Shown piece by piece: positions 16,653 through 24,057 of a stretch of DNA of 64,000 nt; the first letter of the stretch is position 1, and the number at the start of each line of letters is the position of its first letter. The position numbers were made by a program, and so were the translations under genes. The stretch is from positions 248,001 through 312,000 of the forward strand of contig CAWILT010000002.1 of the NCBI GenBank assembly GCA_963837025.1, read 5' to 3'. Origin of the DNA: JALZUV01 sp963837025. Lineage in GTDB: Bacteria > Pseudomonadota > Alphaproteobacteria > Rickettsiales > JALZUV01. Under the pieces are notes generated by a model. That model worked only from the letters and a program-made list of their open reading frames with translations, did not search any database and was not told the origin of the DNA.

Positions 16653-16742
16653 TCCCAAAAAAGAATAAGCAAAAACTGATGCTAATTGACTTGATAACCC
16701 TCGGAAATGAAGCGTTACTGGTGTTAACAAAGGAGCAAAACG

Positions 16743-16961
16743 ATGACAAACACACAAGAAAAAAGAACGGCGCTGGACGCCTTTATCGAACACAAAGCCC
16801 GTATTGACGAGATGCTGGAGCGCCTGCAAGCGGCAAGCGCAGACCATTTTGAAACCAACCCTGATGATATACGCTGGGGCGACGCGGGCTTTTTAGCAGA
16901 CATTGCCAGCGACCTACAACACATCACCGACCGTGTTTTCAAGGAGGGTGAATATGCCTAA
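16743..16961 (+). CDS. Small acidic unknown protein (72 aa)
   Basis: The product is a 72-residue protein with a helical first half (LDAFIEHKARIDEMLERLQAAS) and the pattern NPDDIRWGDAGFLADIASDL. Short proteins with this NPDxIxWGDAG pattern recur in alphaproteobacterial phage operons in my experience; the role is unknown. AAAGGAG lies 7-13 nt before the ATG. The stop overlaps the next start by 8 bp. The 90-nt gap before it holds no clear signal. Confidence 0.7.
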   Translation: MTNTQEKRTALDAFIEHKARIDEMLERLQAASADHFETNPDDIRWGDAGFLADIASDLQHITDRVFKEGEYA

Positions 16962-17136
16962 AACCACTCAACAGCAAATTGACCAGCTTTTAACTGAAAT
17001 AGCCAAGAAGCATTTGAACCTTGAAACGCTGGAAACCCAAAACAGCGACAGCCTTGATTTTCACGACGTGTCCGTCTGGTTTTTGAAAAAGGCTTTGCAG
17101 GAGGCGTATGAGGCGGGCTTAAGGACCAAAAGATAA
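16954..17136 (+). CDS. DUF6900 family protein
   Basis: This 60-residue protein has the pattern LLTEIAKKHLNLETLETQNS followed by DSLDFHDVSVWFLKKALQEAYEAG, which fits DUF6900, a small family of alphaproteobacterial mobile elements. The function is unknown. The ATG at 16954 is preferred to upstream in-frame codons because AAGGAGGG precedes it. It ends this operon, and the hipBA control region follows. Confidence 0.75.
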   Translation: MPKTTQQQIDQLLTEIAKKHLNLETLETQNSDSLDFHDVSVWFLKKALQEAYEAGLRTKR

Positions 17137-17137
17137 C

Positions 17138-17248
17138 GTATCTTATTATTTGCATTAAGACCTATAAAGATAACAATAAGATACATTAAACTGTTTTAGG
17201 CTTGATTTTTACCTTAATGTATCTTATTATTTACACTAGGGCATATAA
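17138..17248 (+). promoter_or_regulatory. Operator-like repeats upstream of hipB
   Basis: A GTATCTTATT motif occurs three times: forward at 17138-17147, reverse within 17175-17189, and forward within 17214-17228. The second and third form a perfect 15-bp inverted repeat (AATAAGATACATTAA and TTAATGTATCTTATT) 24 nt apart. The first and third extend as a direct repeat of about 30 nt (GTATCTTATTATTT then a diverged end with TATAA). Autoregulating HipB proteins bind inverted TATC-type repeats in front of hipBA (established), so these are the probable HipB operators. Confidence 0.7.
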
Positions 17249-17281
17249 GGTAAAATATAAAACACATTACGGATTAACGAC

Positions 17282-17623
17282 ATGAGCATGAGCAAAAAGA
17301 CACATCTACCAATCCCCGTGCAGAAAGCCTTAAGAAGGCTTGGCAAAGACATTAGCGATGCTCGCCGCCGCCGTCGCATTGCTATGGAGCTGATGTCTGA
17401 GCGCGCAGGGTTTTCGCGGATCACTTTATCCAAAATTGAAAAAGGTGATCCAAGTGTGTCTATGGGTTCATACGCTTCGGCTCTCTTTGTCTTGGGCATG
17501 ATCGATCATCTGGGTGGGATTGCGGACGCGTCTCACGATATTGTCGGGCGTGAGTTGGAGGAAGAAAGCCTGCCAAAAAGAATTCGAGCGCCACAATCTA
17601 ACAAAGGGGAAGCCAATGAGTAG
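17282..17623 (+). CDS. hipB: HipB-like XRE-family antitoxin / repressor
   Basis: The 113-residue helix-turn-helix protein has an XRE core at residues about 15-75: LGKDISDARRRRRIAMELMS then ERAGFSRITLSKIEKGDPSV, and a C-terminal extension of the kind that reaches into HipA. HipB-like proteins repress their operon and neutralise the HipA kinase. The operator repeats directly upstream support autoregulation. The hipA start overlaps its end by 8 bp. An ATG two codons downstream (17288) is an alternative start. Confidence 0.88.
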   Translation: MSMSKKTHLPIPVQKALRRLGKDISDARRRRRIAMELMSERAGFSRITLSKIEKGDPSVSMGSYASALFVLGMIDHLGGIADASHDIVGRELEEESLPKRIRAPQSNKGEANE

Positions 17624-18884
17624 CCAGCAAATTTACGTTTCCATTGAGCTTGGCGACGAAACATTCAAGGTTGGAAAGCTTTGGTTTCACCAACGTGGTG
17701 CGCGACAAAGCGCTTCCTTTGAATATGAGCCAGAATGGCTGAAACATTCAGAAAAGTTTGCATTAGACCCTGCGCTCCAATTAACCGAAGGTGCGTTTCA
17801 TACCACACCGGATCAGATTTTATTTGGCGCTATTGGTGATTCTGCTCCTGACCGTTGGGGGCGCGTCCTAATGCGCCGTGCGGAAAGTGCGCGCGCCAAA
17901 TTGGCTGGAGAAACAACACGAACGCTCTCTGAGGTAGATTATCTCCTGGGCGTAAATGATGAAGCACGCCAAGGCGCATTACGCTTTTCTTTGGAAGATG
18001 GCGGCCCATACCTCACACCAAAAGATAAAGAAAGCATCCCACCGCTGATTGATCTGCCCAGATTGCTCTCGGCAACAGAGCGTTATCTCAATGATGATGA
18101 AACAGCCGAGGATTTGAAAATATTATTGGCGCCTGGCTCATCCCTTGGTGGTGCACGACCAAAAGCATCCGTTCGAGACAAAGACGGCCATCTTGCCATC
18201 GCCAAATTCCCGAAAAAAGATGATGAATTCAACGTGGTTGTCTGGGAGGCTGTTGCACTCACTTTGGCAGAAAAAGCAGGCATCACGACGGCAGAATGGC
18301 GCTTGGAAACAATCATGGACAAGCCTGTTTTGATTTTACGCCGTTTTGACCGTCAGGATGGGAAGCGTGTGCCTTTCTTATCAGCAATGAGCATGTTGGG
18401 CGCAAAGGACAATGACCCTCACAGTTATCTTGAAATTGCCTATGCGTTGACGCAAAGCGGTGCGAATCCAAACAGTGATCTGGAAGAATTGTGGCGGCGG
18501 ATTGTGTTTACGGTTTTGATTTCCAATACAGATGACCATTTAAGAAATCATGGATTTTTATATGAACGCCATAAAGGTTGGCGTTTATCACCTGCCTATG
18601 ACGTTAATCCGACGCCAGTTGAAATCAAAGCAAGGATGTTATCAACCTCAATTGATTTTGATGACCCCACCGCATCTATTGATTTGGCATTATCCGTTAT
18701 TGATGATTTCAGAATCAAGAAATCACGGGCGCAGAAAATTATCAGAGAAGTTGCCACGGCGGTCAGTGAGTGGCGGCCTGTTGCTACACAGTTTGATTTA
18801 AGCAAGAAGGAAGCTGATCGCATGGCTTCTGCTTTTGAGCATGAAGATTTAAAAAAAGCGTTAGGTATAAAAGATGAAAATTAA
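17616..18884 (+). CDS. hipA: HipA-family serine/threonine kinase toxin
   Basis: The 422-residue kinase is of the HipA family, whose best-known member phosphorylates glutamyl-tRNA synthetase and triggers dormancy. It has the N-terminal HipA_N part (FGAIGDSAPDRWGR near residue 75), the loop PGSSLGGARPKASV (173-186) with Ser176 at the place of the autophosphorylated serine of E. coli HipA, the catalytic ISNTDDHLRNHGF (302-314), and the metal-binding LSPAYDVNP (324-332). All key motifs are intact. The ATG at 17616 with AAAGGGGA upstream is the start; upstream in-frame codons are in hipB. The stop overlaps the next gene by 11 bp. Confidence 0.93.
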   Translation: MSSQQIYVSIELGDETFKVGKLWFHQRGARQSASFEYEPEWLKHSEKFALDPALQLTEGAFHTTPDQILFGAIGDSAPDRWGRVLMRRAESARAKLAGETTRTLSEVDYLLGVNDEARQGALRFSLEDGGPYLTPKDKESIPPLIDLPRLLSATERYLNDDETAEDLKILLAPGSSLGGARPKASVRDKDGHLAIAKFPKKDDEFNVVVWEAVALTLAEKAGITTAEWRLETIMDKPVLILRRFDRQDGKRVPFLSAMSMLGAKDNDPHSYLEIAYALTQSGANPNSDLEELWRRIVFTVLISNTDDHLRNHGFLYERHKGWRLSPAYDVNPTPVEIKARMLSTSIDFDDPTASIDLALSVIDDFRIKKSRAQKIIREVATAVSEWRPVATQFDLSKKEADRMASAFEHEDLKKALGIKDEN

Positions 18885-19986
18885 AGATATTGTAAAACCG
18901 GAAACTTTGTCTGCATTAGAAGAAATCAATAATAGATATGCTTCTTTGAATAAGGCTTTGTATTCTTCTCCCGCTGTACAACTCATGCAACAACTTGAAG
19001 CTCAAAGTTTGTCTTTAAATAAATATCTCCAGCCCTATGCGGACATCGCACAAGCTTTTCGTCTATCAATTGCTCCTAAAATGGAAGCTTTTGCTGCATT
19101 ACAATCGAGTTTGGCGCCACTTTCAAAGCAACTGCTTGAATTCAGAAGTCCTCTGCAGGAAGCTCTTGAGCAAATTCAAAAACAAACAGCACCGCTACAA
19201 GAGGCAATGAAGCGGTTTCAGGATATTCAAAGTCGTATAGATTATTCTCAAATCAATGAAGCTTTTCGCAGCATTACAGATGTCATTAACAGCATCCCAA
19301 GAGATCGTCTGATAAAACTCCGGCTTCACTCCCAATATTGGCTTATCAGTGATGATGAATTACTTCTGGCCGTAGGTGATAATGATAATTTAGAGGCAGA
19401 GTCGTTAACTGATTTTGTTATCGGTTATTACAAGGATAACAATTGGACGCGCATGGCTAATATGGTTCAAACTTGGCAGATTTCAATTAGTCAAGAACGC
19501 TTAGATATCTTTAATAGTGCATTACAGCATACTCAAACAGCATCTTCAGAAGATGTTCATTTACTTACTGTCCCAGCATTGATTGCCCAAATTGATGGAT
19601 TAATTAGAGAGCTCTACTCATGCCTACCAAAAGAAATAAAAAAACGTATAGAAAAAGAGATAACAGATAGCCTACCAGAAGAGATTAAGTCTAAAAGAAT
19701 AGATACTCGTCCCAATCAAGTTGTGGCTAGTGTTGCAGAGCTTGTAGATTATTGGTCAGCAGAAATCCTACAAGAAGCTATTTATGAAGGCCTTTTTAAG
19801 TCATCCAATAATATAACAGCGGATGGAAGCTATTCGCTTTATCGTCATAAAATTATGCATGGAGATAAAGACTTCTTAAGATACGGAAACGAAGAAAACT
19901 TTGTACGCCTTATGCTTTACGCTGATTTTATAATTAACTTAATCAATCAAGTTAAAACTGAGCCTCCTAAAGTAAGTGCAGCATAA
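18874..19986 (+). CDS. HEPN-like third gene of the hipBA operon (370 aa, unknown)
   Basis: The start lies 11 bp inside hipA, so it is translated with the kinase. Residues 1-140 form a long coiled-coil-like helical region with repeated A-P-L-Q-E-A and L-x-x-F patterns and no hydrophobic membrane segment. The middle is mixed. The C-terminus has RHKIMHGDKDFLRYGNEENF; RHKIMH (R324, H329) fits the R-x4-H ribonuclease motif of HEPN domains, and HG....YG..EN is common at the end of HEPN-like abortive-infection proteins. It may be a second effector or a phage sensor. I know of no named system with this exact gene order. The AT content is higher than that of hipA. Confidence 0.75.
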   Translation: MKIKDIVKPETLSALEEINNRYASLNKALYSSPAVQLMQQLEAQSLSLNKYLQPYADIAQAFRLSIAPKMEAFAALQSSLAPLSKQLLEFRSPLQEALEQIQKQTAPLQEAMKRFQDIQSRIDYSQINEAFRSITDVINSIPRDRLIKLRLHSQYWLISDDELLLAVGDNDNLEAESLTDFVIGYYKDNNWTRMANMVQTWQISISQERLDIFNSALQHTQTASSEDVHLLTVPALIAQIDGLIRELYSCLPKEIKKRIEKEITDSLPEEIKSKRIDTRPNQVVASVAELVDYWSAEILQEAIYEGLFKSSNNITADGSYSLYRHKIMHGDKDFLRYGNEENFVRLMLYADFIINLINQVKTEPPKVSAA

Positions 19987-20007
19987 AAAATGTTCGCGAA
20001 CATTTTT
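19986..20007 (+). terminator. Palindrome at the end of the hipBA operon
   Basis: A perfect 22-bp palindrome, arms AAAAATGTTCG and CGAACATTTTT, overlaps the stop codon of the HEPN-like gene. It can form a hairpin with a T-run in both directions. It is more likely a bidirectional terminator than an operator, but the uninterrupted TGTTCGCGAACA dyad could also bind a protein. Confidence 0.5.
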
Positions 20008-20254
20008 ACAGCGGACAGGTCGAACAAAAAACGATAGTCTAATCAATACAATCGCCGGAATTGTACCGCAAAGCCACGCAACCATTGACCATGGGCGTGG
20101 CTTTTGCTTTTTCCCTTCCCTGTTATAGCAAAAAAGGTACTTCCGGCGATTGAACCCTATGCGGCGGGCTTAGGCGCAGGAGTTTTTTAGCGCCAGAAGA
20201 TTTTTTTGGGTACGCGCCCCCACCGCCAATCATCAAAAAACCAGTCAGAGCAAC
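20008..20254. other. Non-coding spacer with nested inverted repeats
   Basis: Arms at 20049-20067 and 20136-20152 are near-perfect inverted copies (CAATCGCCGGAA...TACC). Between them a second hairpin, AAAGCCACGC (20070-20079) and GCGTGGCTTT (20095-20104), is followed by a T-rich stretch. The outer left arm includes TTGTACCG, the core of the second box of elements A and B, and again a hairpin follows at once. No gene is visible here. It may be a terminator plus a regulatory or origin-like structure. Confidence 0.5.
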
Positions 20255-20898
20255 GTGTTCAAGGTGCGTACCTTGGCGCGTACTCATGCGTACCTGACTG
20301 CAAAAAAGGAATTTGAATTTGTGGATCATCGTTCCCTTAACATTTTGTCCTTGTGCGCCGGTGTCGGCGGACTCGACCTCGGCATCCGAGTGGCGCAGCC
20401 AAATGCTCGAGCAGTCTGTTTTGTCGAGATCGAAGCCTTTGCGTGCGAAATCTTGGCAACGCGCATGGAAGACAAAAGCTTGGACGAAGCGCCTGTTTGG
20501 ACGGATTGCCCCCGCGATCACCGGAGGCGATGGAGAAATTGATGGGACCGAACGGTCAACGGGCGGGACGATCCCGTCCGAGCAATCTTCGGGAACAGAT
20601 TATGTGGCCGACCGTGACCGCACAGGATTCCAAAAACAATGCAGGGCCGAGCCAGTTTGTGCGGAACACGAAGCCGTTGAATGTGGAAGCTGTTTGCCAT
20701 TCCCACCCGCACCCGAAGGCAATTGGAACGGAATCCCAGCCGGTCTTAAACCCGCAATTTGTCGAATGGCTGATGGGCTGGCCCATCGGGTGGACAGAAT
20801 TCGAGCCTGTGGAAACGGTGTCGTCCCATTGGCTGCCGCTCATGCGTGGGGCGTTCTTACAACTGCAGCAAATGGAGGAAAATAAAAATCATGACTGA
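20255..20898 (+). pseudogene. C5 cytosine DNA methyltransferase remnant (deleted and frame-shifted)
   Basis: The first part reads NILSLCAGVGGLDLGIRVAQ then VCFVEIEAFACEILATRMED, which are SAM-binding motifs I and II of C5 methyltransferases. The frame ends after VWTD at about 20510 without the catalytic PCQ motif. From there a different frame reads MWPTVTAQDSKNNAG and ends in NPQFVEWLMGWPIGWTEFEP, the usual C-terminal tail of long phage C5 methylases. So the middle, including the catalytic cysteine, is deleted and the two ends are out of frame. It is inactive. The end overlaps the next gene by 8 bp. Confidence 0.75.
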
Positions 20899-22174
20899 TG
20901 CAAAATCAAAAGAACTGAAAATCGAGCATGTATCGGTTGATGACCTGATCCCTTATGCCAAAAATGCGCGCACACATTCTGATACGCAGGTGGCGCAGAT
21001 TGCAGCATCGATGACGGAATTCGGGTTTGTGAATCCTATTCTGCTGGGTGAGGATAATATCATCATTGCAGGGCATGGGCGTTTGATGGCGGCGAAACTG
21101 CTGGGCATGAAAAACGTGCCAACCATTCGCCTGAACCATTTAAACGAAGCACAGCGCCGTGCGCTGGTGATTGCGGATAATAAAATTGCTGAGAACGCGG
21201 GTTGGGATGAAACCCTGCTGCGGGAAGAATTATCCGCGCTGGAAGATTTGGATTTCAACATAGACTTGTTGGGTTTTAATGCTGAGGAATTGGACAATCT
21301 GTTCTTGGATGATGCCAATGCCGCTGGCGGCTTAACCGATGAAGATGCAGCACCTGAAGTGCCAGAAACGCCTATCAGCGTCCCTGGCGATATTTGGATT
21401 TGCGGTGAGCATAAAGTGCTGTGCGGCGACTCCACCATGATTGATAGTTACAATGCCTTGTTAGGTGAAGAACTGGCGGACATGGTTTTTACCGATCCGC
21501 CTTATAACGTCAATTACGCAAACTCCATGAAAGACAAAATGCGGGGTAAAGCCCGCCCGATCCAAAATGATAATCTGGGCGATGGGTTTGGCGATTTTCT
21601 CTATGATGTTTGCACCAATCTGATGATGGTGTGCAAAGGCGCAATGTATGTGTGCATGAGCTCGTCCGAGCTTCATACGCTGCACGGCGCATTTGTTGGC
21701 GCAGGTGGCAAATGGTCGACCTTTATCATCTGGGCAAAAAATACCTTCACGCTGGGGCGGGCGGATTATCAGCGCCAGTATGAGCCGATCCTTTATGGCT
21801 GGAAAGATGGGCATGAGCATTTTTGGTGCGGGGCCAGAGATCAAAGCGATGTTTGGTTTGTGAACAAGCCTGTTAAAAATGACCTGCACCCCACCATGAA
21901 ACCTGTGGAGCTGGTGGAGCGTGCCATTCACAATTCCAGTAAAACCAAGGATATTGTTTTGGATGCGTTTGGCGGTTCGGGATCAACCATGATCGCCTGC
22001 GAAAAAACAGGTCGCCGCGCCAGATTGATTGAGCTTGATCCCAAATATGTCGATGTCATCGTCAAACGTTGGGAGGATTTTACAGGGAAGAAAGCCGTTT
22101 TAAATTCTACAGAAAAGGAGTTTGATGAATTGGCTAAATCCCGGAAAAAGAGTAAAGTAGATGAAATTAATTGA
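20891..22174 (+). CDS. ParB-N / adenine-type DNA methyltransferase fusion
   Basis: The 427-residue protein has an N-terminal ParB-like nuclease-fold domain (residues about 10-100; IIAGHGRLMAAKLLGM near 58-73) and a DNA methyltransferase domain with DPPYNVNY at 202-209 and AFGGSGSTMIACE near 359-371. The order DPPY before FxGxG marks a beta-class N4/N6 methylase. Such fusions are typical phage methylases that modify the phage genome. GGAGGA lies about 13 nt before the ATG at 20891. The gene after it starts 10 nt downstream and may be its restriction partner. Confidence 0.92.
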   Translation: MTDAKSKELKIEHVSVDDLIPYAKNARTHSDTQVAQIAASMTEFGFVNPILLGEDNIIIAGHGRLMAAKLLGMKNVPTIRLNHLNEAQRRALVIADNKIAENAGWDETLLREELSALEDLDFNIDLLGFNAEELDNLFLDDANAAGGLTDEDAAPEVPETPISVPGDIWICGEHKVLCGDSTMIDSYNALLGEELADMVFTDPPYNVNYANSMKDKMRGKARPIQNDNLGDGFGDFLYDVCTNLMMVCKGAMYVCMSSSELHTLHGAFVGAGGKWSTFIIWAKNTFTLGRADYQRQYEPILYGWKDGHEHFWCGARDQSDVWFVNKPVKNDLHPTMKPVELVERAIHNSSKTKDIVLDAFGGSGSTMIACEKTGRRARLIELDPKYVDVIVKRWEDFTGKKAVLNSTEKEFDELAKSRKKSKVDEIN

Positions 22175-22183
22175 GGGAACATA

Positions 22184-23194
22184 ATGGCAGAAATTTCATA
22201 TTTTCAAAAATACTCGCAACGAGAAAATCATATCACCAATAATACGATGCTTATGTTCCGGCATATCTATCGTCATAATCCGTTGCGCTTTGAAAAGTTT
22301 TTGAAAGAAATCATATCTGACGCTCAAATTGATATTGGATTGGTTTTTAGCCAACAAATCAGAGAGCAAAGCAGCATCCCAGATGGGTACATTCGTCAAA
22401 CTCCATTGAGCATTTACATTGAAGCAAAAGCCGACGGCGAGCTTTATTTGGAACAAATTCAACGTCATGTCGATAGTGTTGTAAAATCAAACCTTCCGAA
22501 AGGTTCTGCAGTAATAATAGGGTTGGCAAAGAAGCAACCCAATGAAGCAGTTATCAAAGAATTTGAACGTGTTTGTAATGATGTGGGTATTCATTACACG
22601 ACCATTACATATTTAGAATTAGTGGCCTTGCTAAACGACAAGGGTATTTTTCCAGAACATGAAACTGATTTACAGGAAATAATTGAAGATTATGAGACAT
22701 TCTTAAGATCAGACGGAATGTTACCAAATCCCTACGAAATGGTGGCTTTCCCCTGCGGAACATCTTGGGACGAGAACATTAAATACAGCATATATTACGA
22801 ACAATCTTCCAAATCCTCTAAAGCGCATGTTCCATATATAGGAATTTACAACAATAAAAAAATCACTCACATCGCCGAAATTCTTGGGACTTGCATTTGT
22901 AAACCTGAAAAAGATGGTCTGGTCTTTGAAAAAGAATATGGATGCGTATCACAAGAAGACATAGATAAAATCCGAGATGTGATCTCGGCGACTAATTACT
23001 ATGATCTTAATCAAGGATTAGAAAGATATTACCTCTTGGGCGATCTTTATGAAGTTAATATCGAGAAAAAATCTTCTGGCGGTATTCGTGGTCACAGATA
23101 CTTTGATTTACAAGAGTTATCCGGTGATAAAATTTTGCCAGAAGATTCCATAGAAGACATATCAAAAAAAGTTTCAGGCAGTAGCTTTATCTAA
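22184..23194 (+). CDS. Putative PD-(D/E)xK nuclease next to the methylase (336 aa)
   Basis: No named family is recognised. The N-terminus has SQRENHITNNTMLMFRHIY, of the ENxxTN type found at the start of many restriction-like proteins. A nuclease-like core follows: IPDGYI with D67, then SIYIEAK with E80 and K82, which fits D-x12-E-x-K of the PD-(D/E)xK fold. Residues 83-130 fit the rest of that fold (beta strand AVIIGLAKK then a helix). The C-terminal 200 residues are unlike anything I know and may recognise DNA. The 10-nt gap after the methylase suggests co-transcription. It may be a restriction or anti-phage nuclease. Confidence 0.7.
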   Translation: MAEISYFQKYSQRENHITNNTMLMFRHIYRHNPLRFEKFLKEIISDAQIDIGLVFSQQIREQSSIPDGYIRQTPLSIYIEAKADGELYLEQIQRHVDSVVKSNLPKGSAVIIGLAKKQPNEAVIKEFERVCNDVGIHYTTITYLELVALLNDKGIFPEHETDLQEIIEDYETFLRSDGMLPNPYEMVAFPCGTSWDENIKYSIYYEQSSKSSKAHVPYIGIYNNKKITHIAEILGTCICKPEKDGLVFEKEYGCVSQEDIDKIRDVISATNYYDLNQGLERYYLLGDLYEVNIEKKSSGGIRGHRYFDLQELSGDKILPEDSIEDISKKVSGSSFI

Positions 23195-23473
23195 AATTTT
23201 GTAACGCCGCACGCCATCAACACGTTCGCTGATAATCTCTGCGCCTGCTTTTTTGAGGATAGAGAGATGCCCGCGCACGGTGTGGGCTTGCCAGCCGGTT
23301 TGTTTGGTTAGCTCCTCAATCGTCGCCCCCTTATCGGATTTGAGCAGTTGCTCAACCAGCGTCTTCTTGGTGATTTTTGGCGCTGGCTCTGCTGTAGTTT
23401 CGGGCGTTGTTTCGACGGCCTCGACTGGCTTTGCATCAAGGGCTTCAATTGGTTTTTTGCTTTGTTTTGTCAT
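23174..23473 (-). CDS. DUF3489 family protein
   Basis: The 99-residue protein has an Ala/Pro/Glu-rich N-terminal half and a C-terminal winged-helix of the DUF3489 type: LVEQLLKSDKGATIEELTKQ then GWQAHTVRGHLSILKKAG. These small proteins are frequent in alphaproteobacterial prophages and probably bind DNA. The ATG at 23473 is chosen because AAAGGA precedes it on the minus strand; the frame is open 13 codons further upstream. It converges on the nuclease-like gene and overlaps it by 21 bp. Confidence 0.85.
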   Translation of the reverse strand: MTKQSKKPIEALDAKPVEAVETTPETTAEPAPKITKKTLVEQLLKSDKGATIEELTKQTGWQAHTVRGHLSILKKAGAEIISERVDGVRRYKILDKATA

Positions 23474-23556
23474 GGTTTTTCCTTTCTGTTGTGATGTCCA
23501 TGAATGCTTCAATAGGCACGCTTATCAAGTCAATAATCCTTAAAAAGTGAGAGAAT

Positions 23557-24057
23557 ATGGGACTTTCAATCAGGAAATACGCCACATTGCGCGGTGTAAC
23601 CGAAGGCGCTGTGCGGAAAGCTATCAGCTCGGGGCGCATCACGCCGAATGAGGATGGCACAATCGATGTCGAACGGGCGGATCGTGAATGGAAAGAAAAT
23701 ACCGATGAGGCAAAAATCAATACGGGTCTGCCGGTGATGACCGAGAACATGCCCGCCGCCAACGGCAAGCCATCGTTTACCAAAATCAAAACGGCGCATG
23801 AGCTTTATAAGGCGCAGCTGACACAGCTTTCCCTACAGGAAAAGAAAGGACAGCTCATCAACAAAGACATGGTGAAAACCCAAGTGTATCGCCTGGGGCG
23901 GCAGGTTCGGGATAGCTGGCTGAATTGGCCTGCGCGTGTGTCGGCCTTGATGGCTGCTGATCTGGGCATTGACGAACACGCTCTTCATCAGGCGTTAGAG
24001 CGCTATGTGAGGGAGCATTTAAATGACATTGGAGAGGGAAAACTCAATTTCGATTGA
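23557..24057 (+). CDS. Phage terminase small subunit-like protein
   Basis: The 166-residue protein starts with a MerR/Nu1-type winged helix (SIRKYATLRGVTEGAVRKAISSGRI, residues 4-28), which in Nu1-like small terminase subunits binds the packaging site. It continues with a helical part, AHELYKAQLTQLSLQEKKGQLI, typical of phage DNA-packaging proteins. It lies directly before and overlaps (35 bp) the large terminase gene, the standard order. Confidence 0.82.
   Translation: MGLSIRKYATLRGVTEGAVRKAISSGRITPNEDGTIDVERADREWKENTDEAKINTGLPVMTENMPAANGKPSFTKIKTAHELYKAQLTQLSLQEKKGQLINKDMVKTQVYRLGRQVRDSWLNWPARVSALMAADLGIDEHALHQALERYVREHLNDIGEGKLNFD

Noticed and set aside
17138..17248. CRISPR-like repeats in the hipB upstream region
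   Set aside because: Only three copies in mixed orientation, irregular spacing and no spacers; they fit operator sites. No CRISPR array or cas gene is in the window.
19986..20007. LexA/SOS box reading of the TGTTCGCGAACA palindrome
   Set aside because: The alphaproteobacterial LexA box is a direct repeat GTTC-N7-GTTC; this is an inverted repeat flanked by A- and T-runs at an operon end, so a terminator is the simpler reading.
20313..20885. 190-codon open frame in a third frame over the C5-methylase remnant
   Set aside because: It shares no methylase motif. The recognisable pieces lie in the two other frames.
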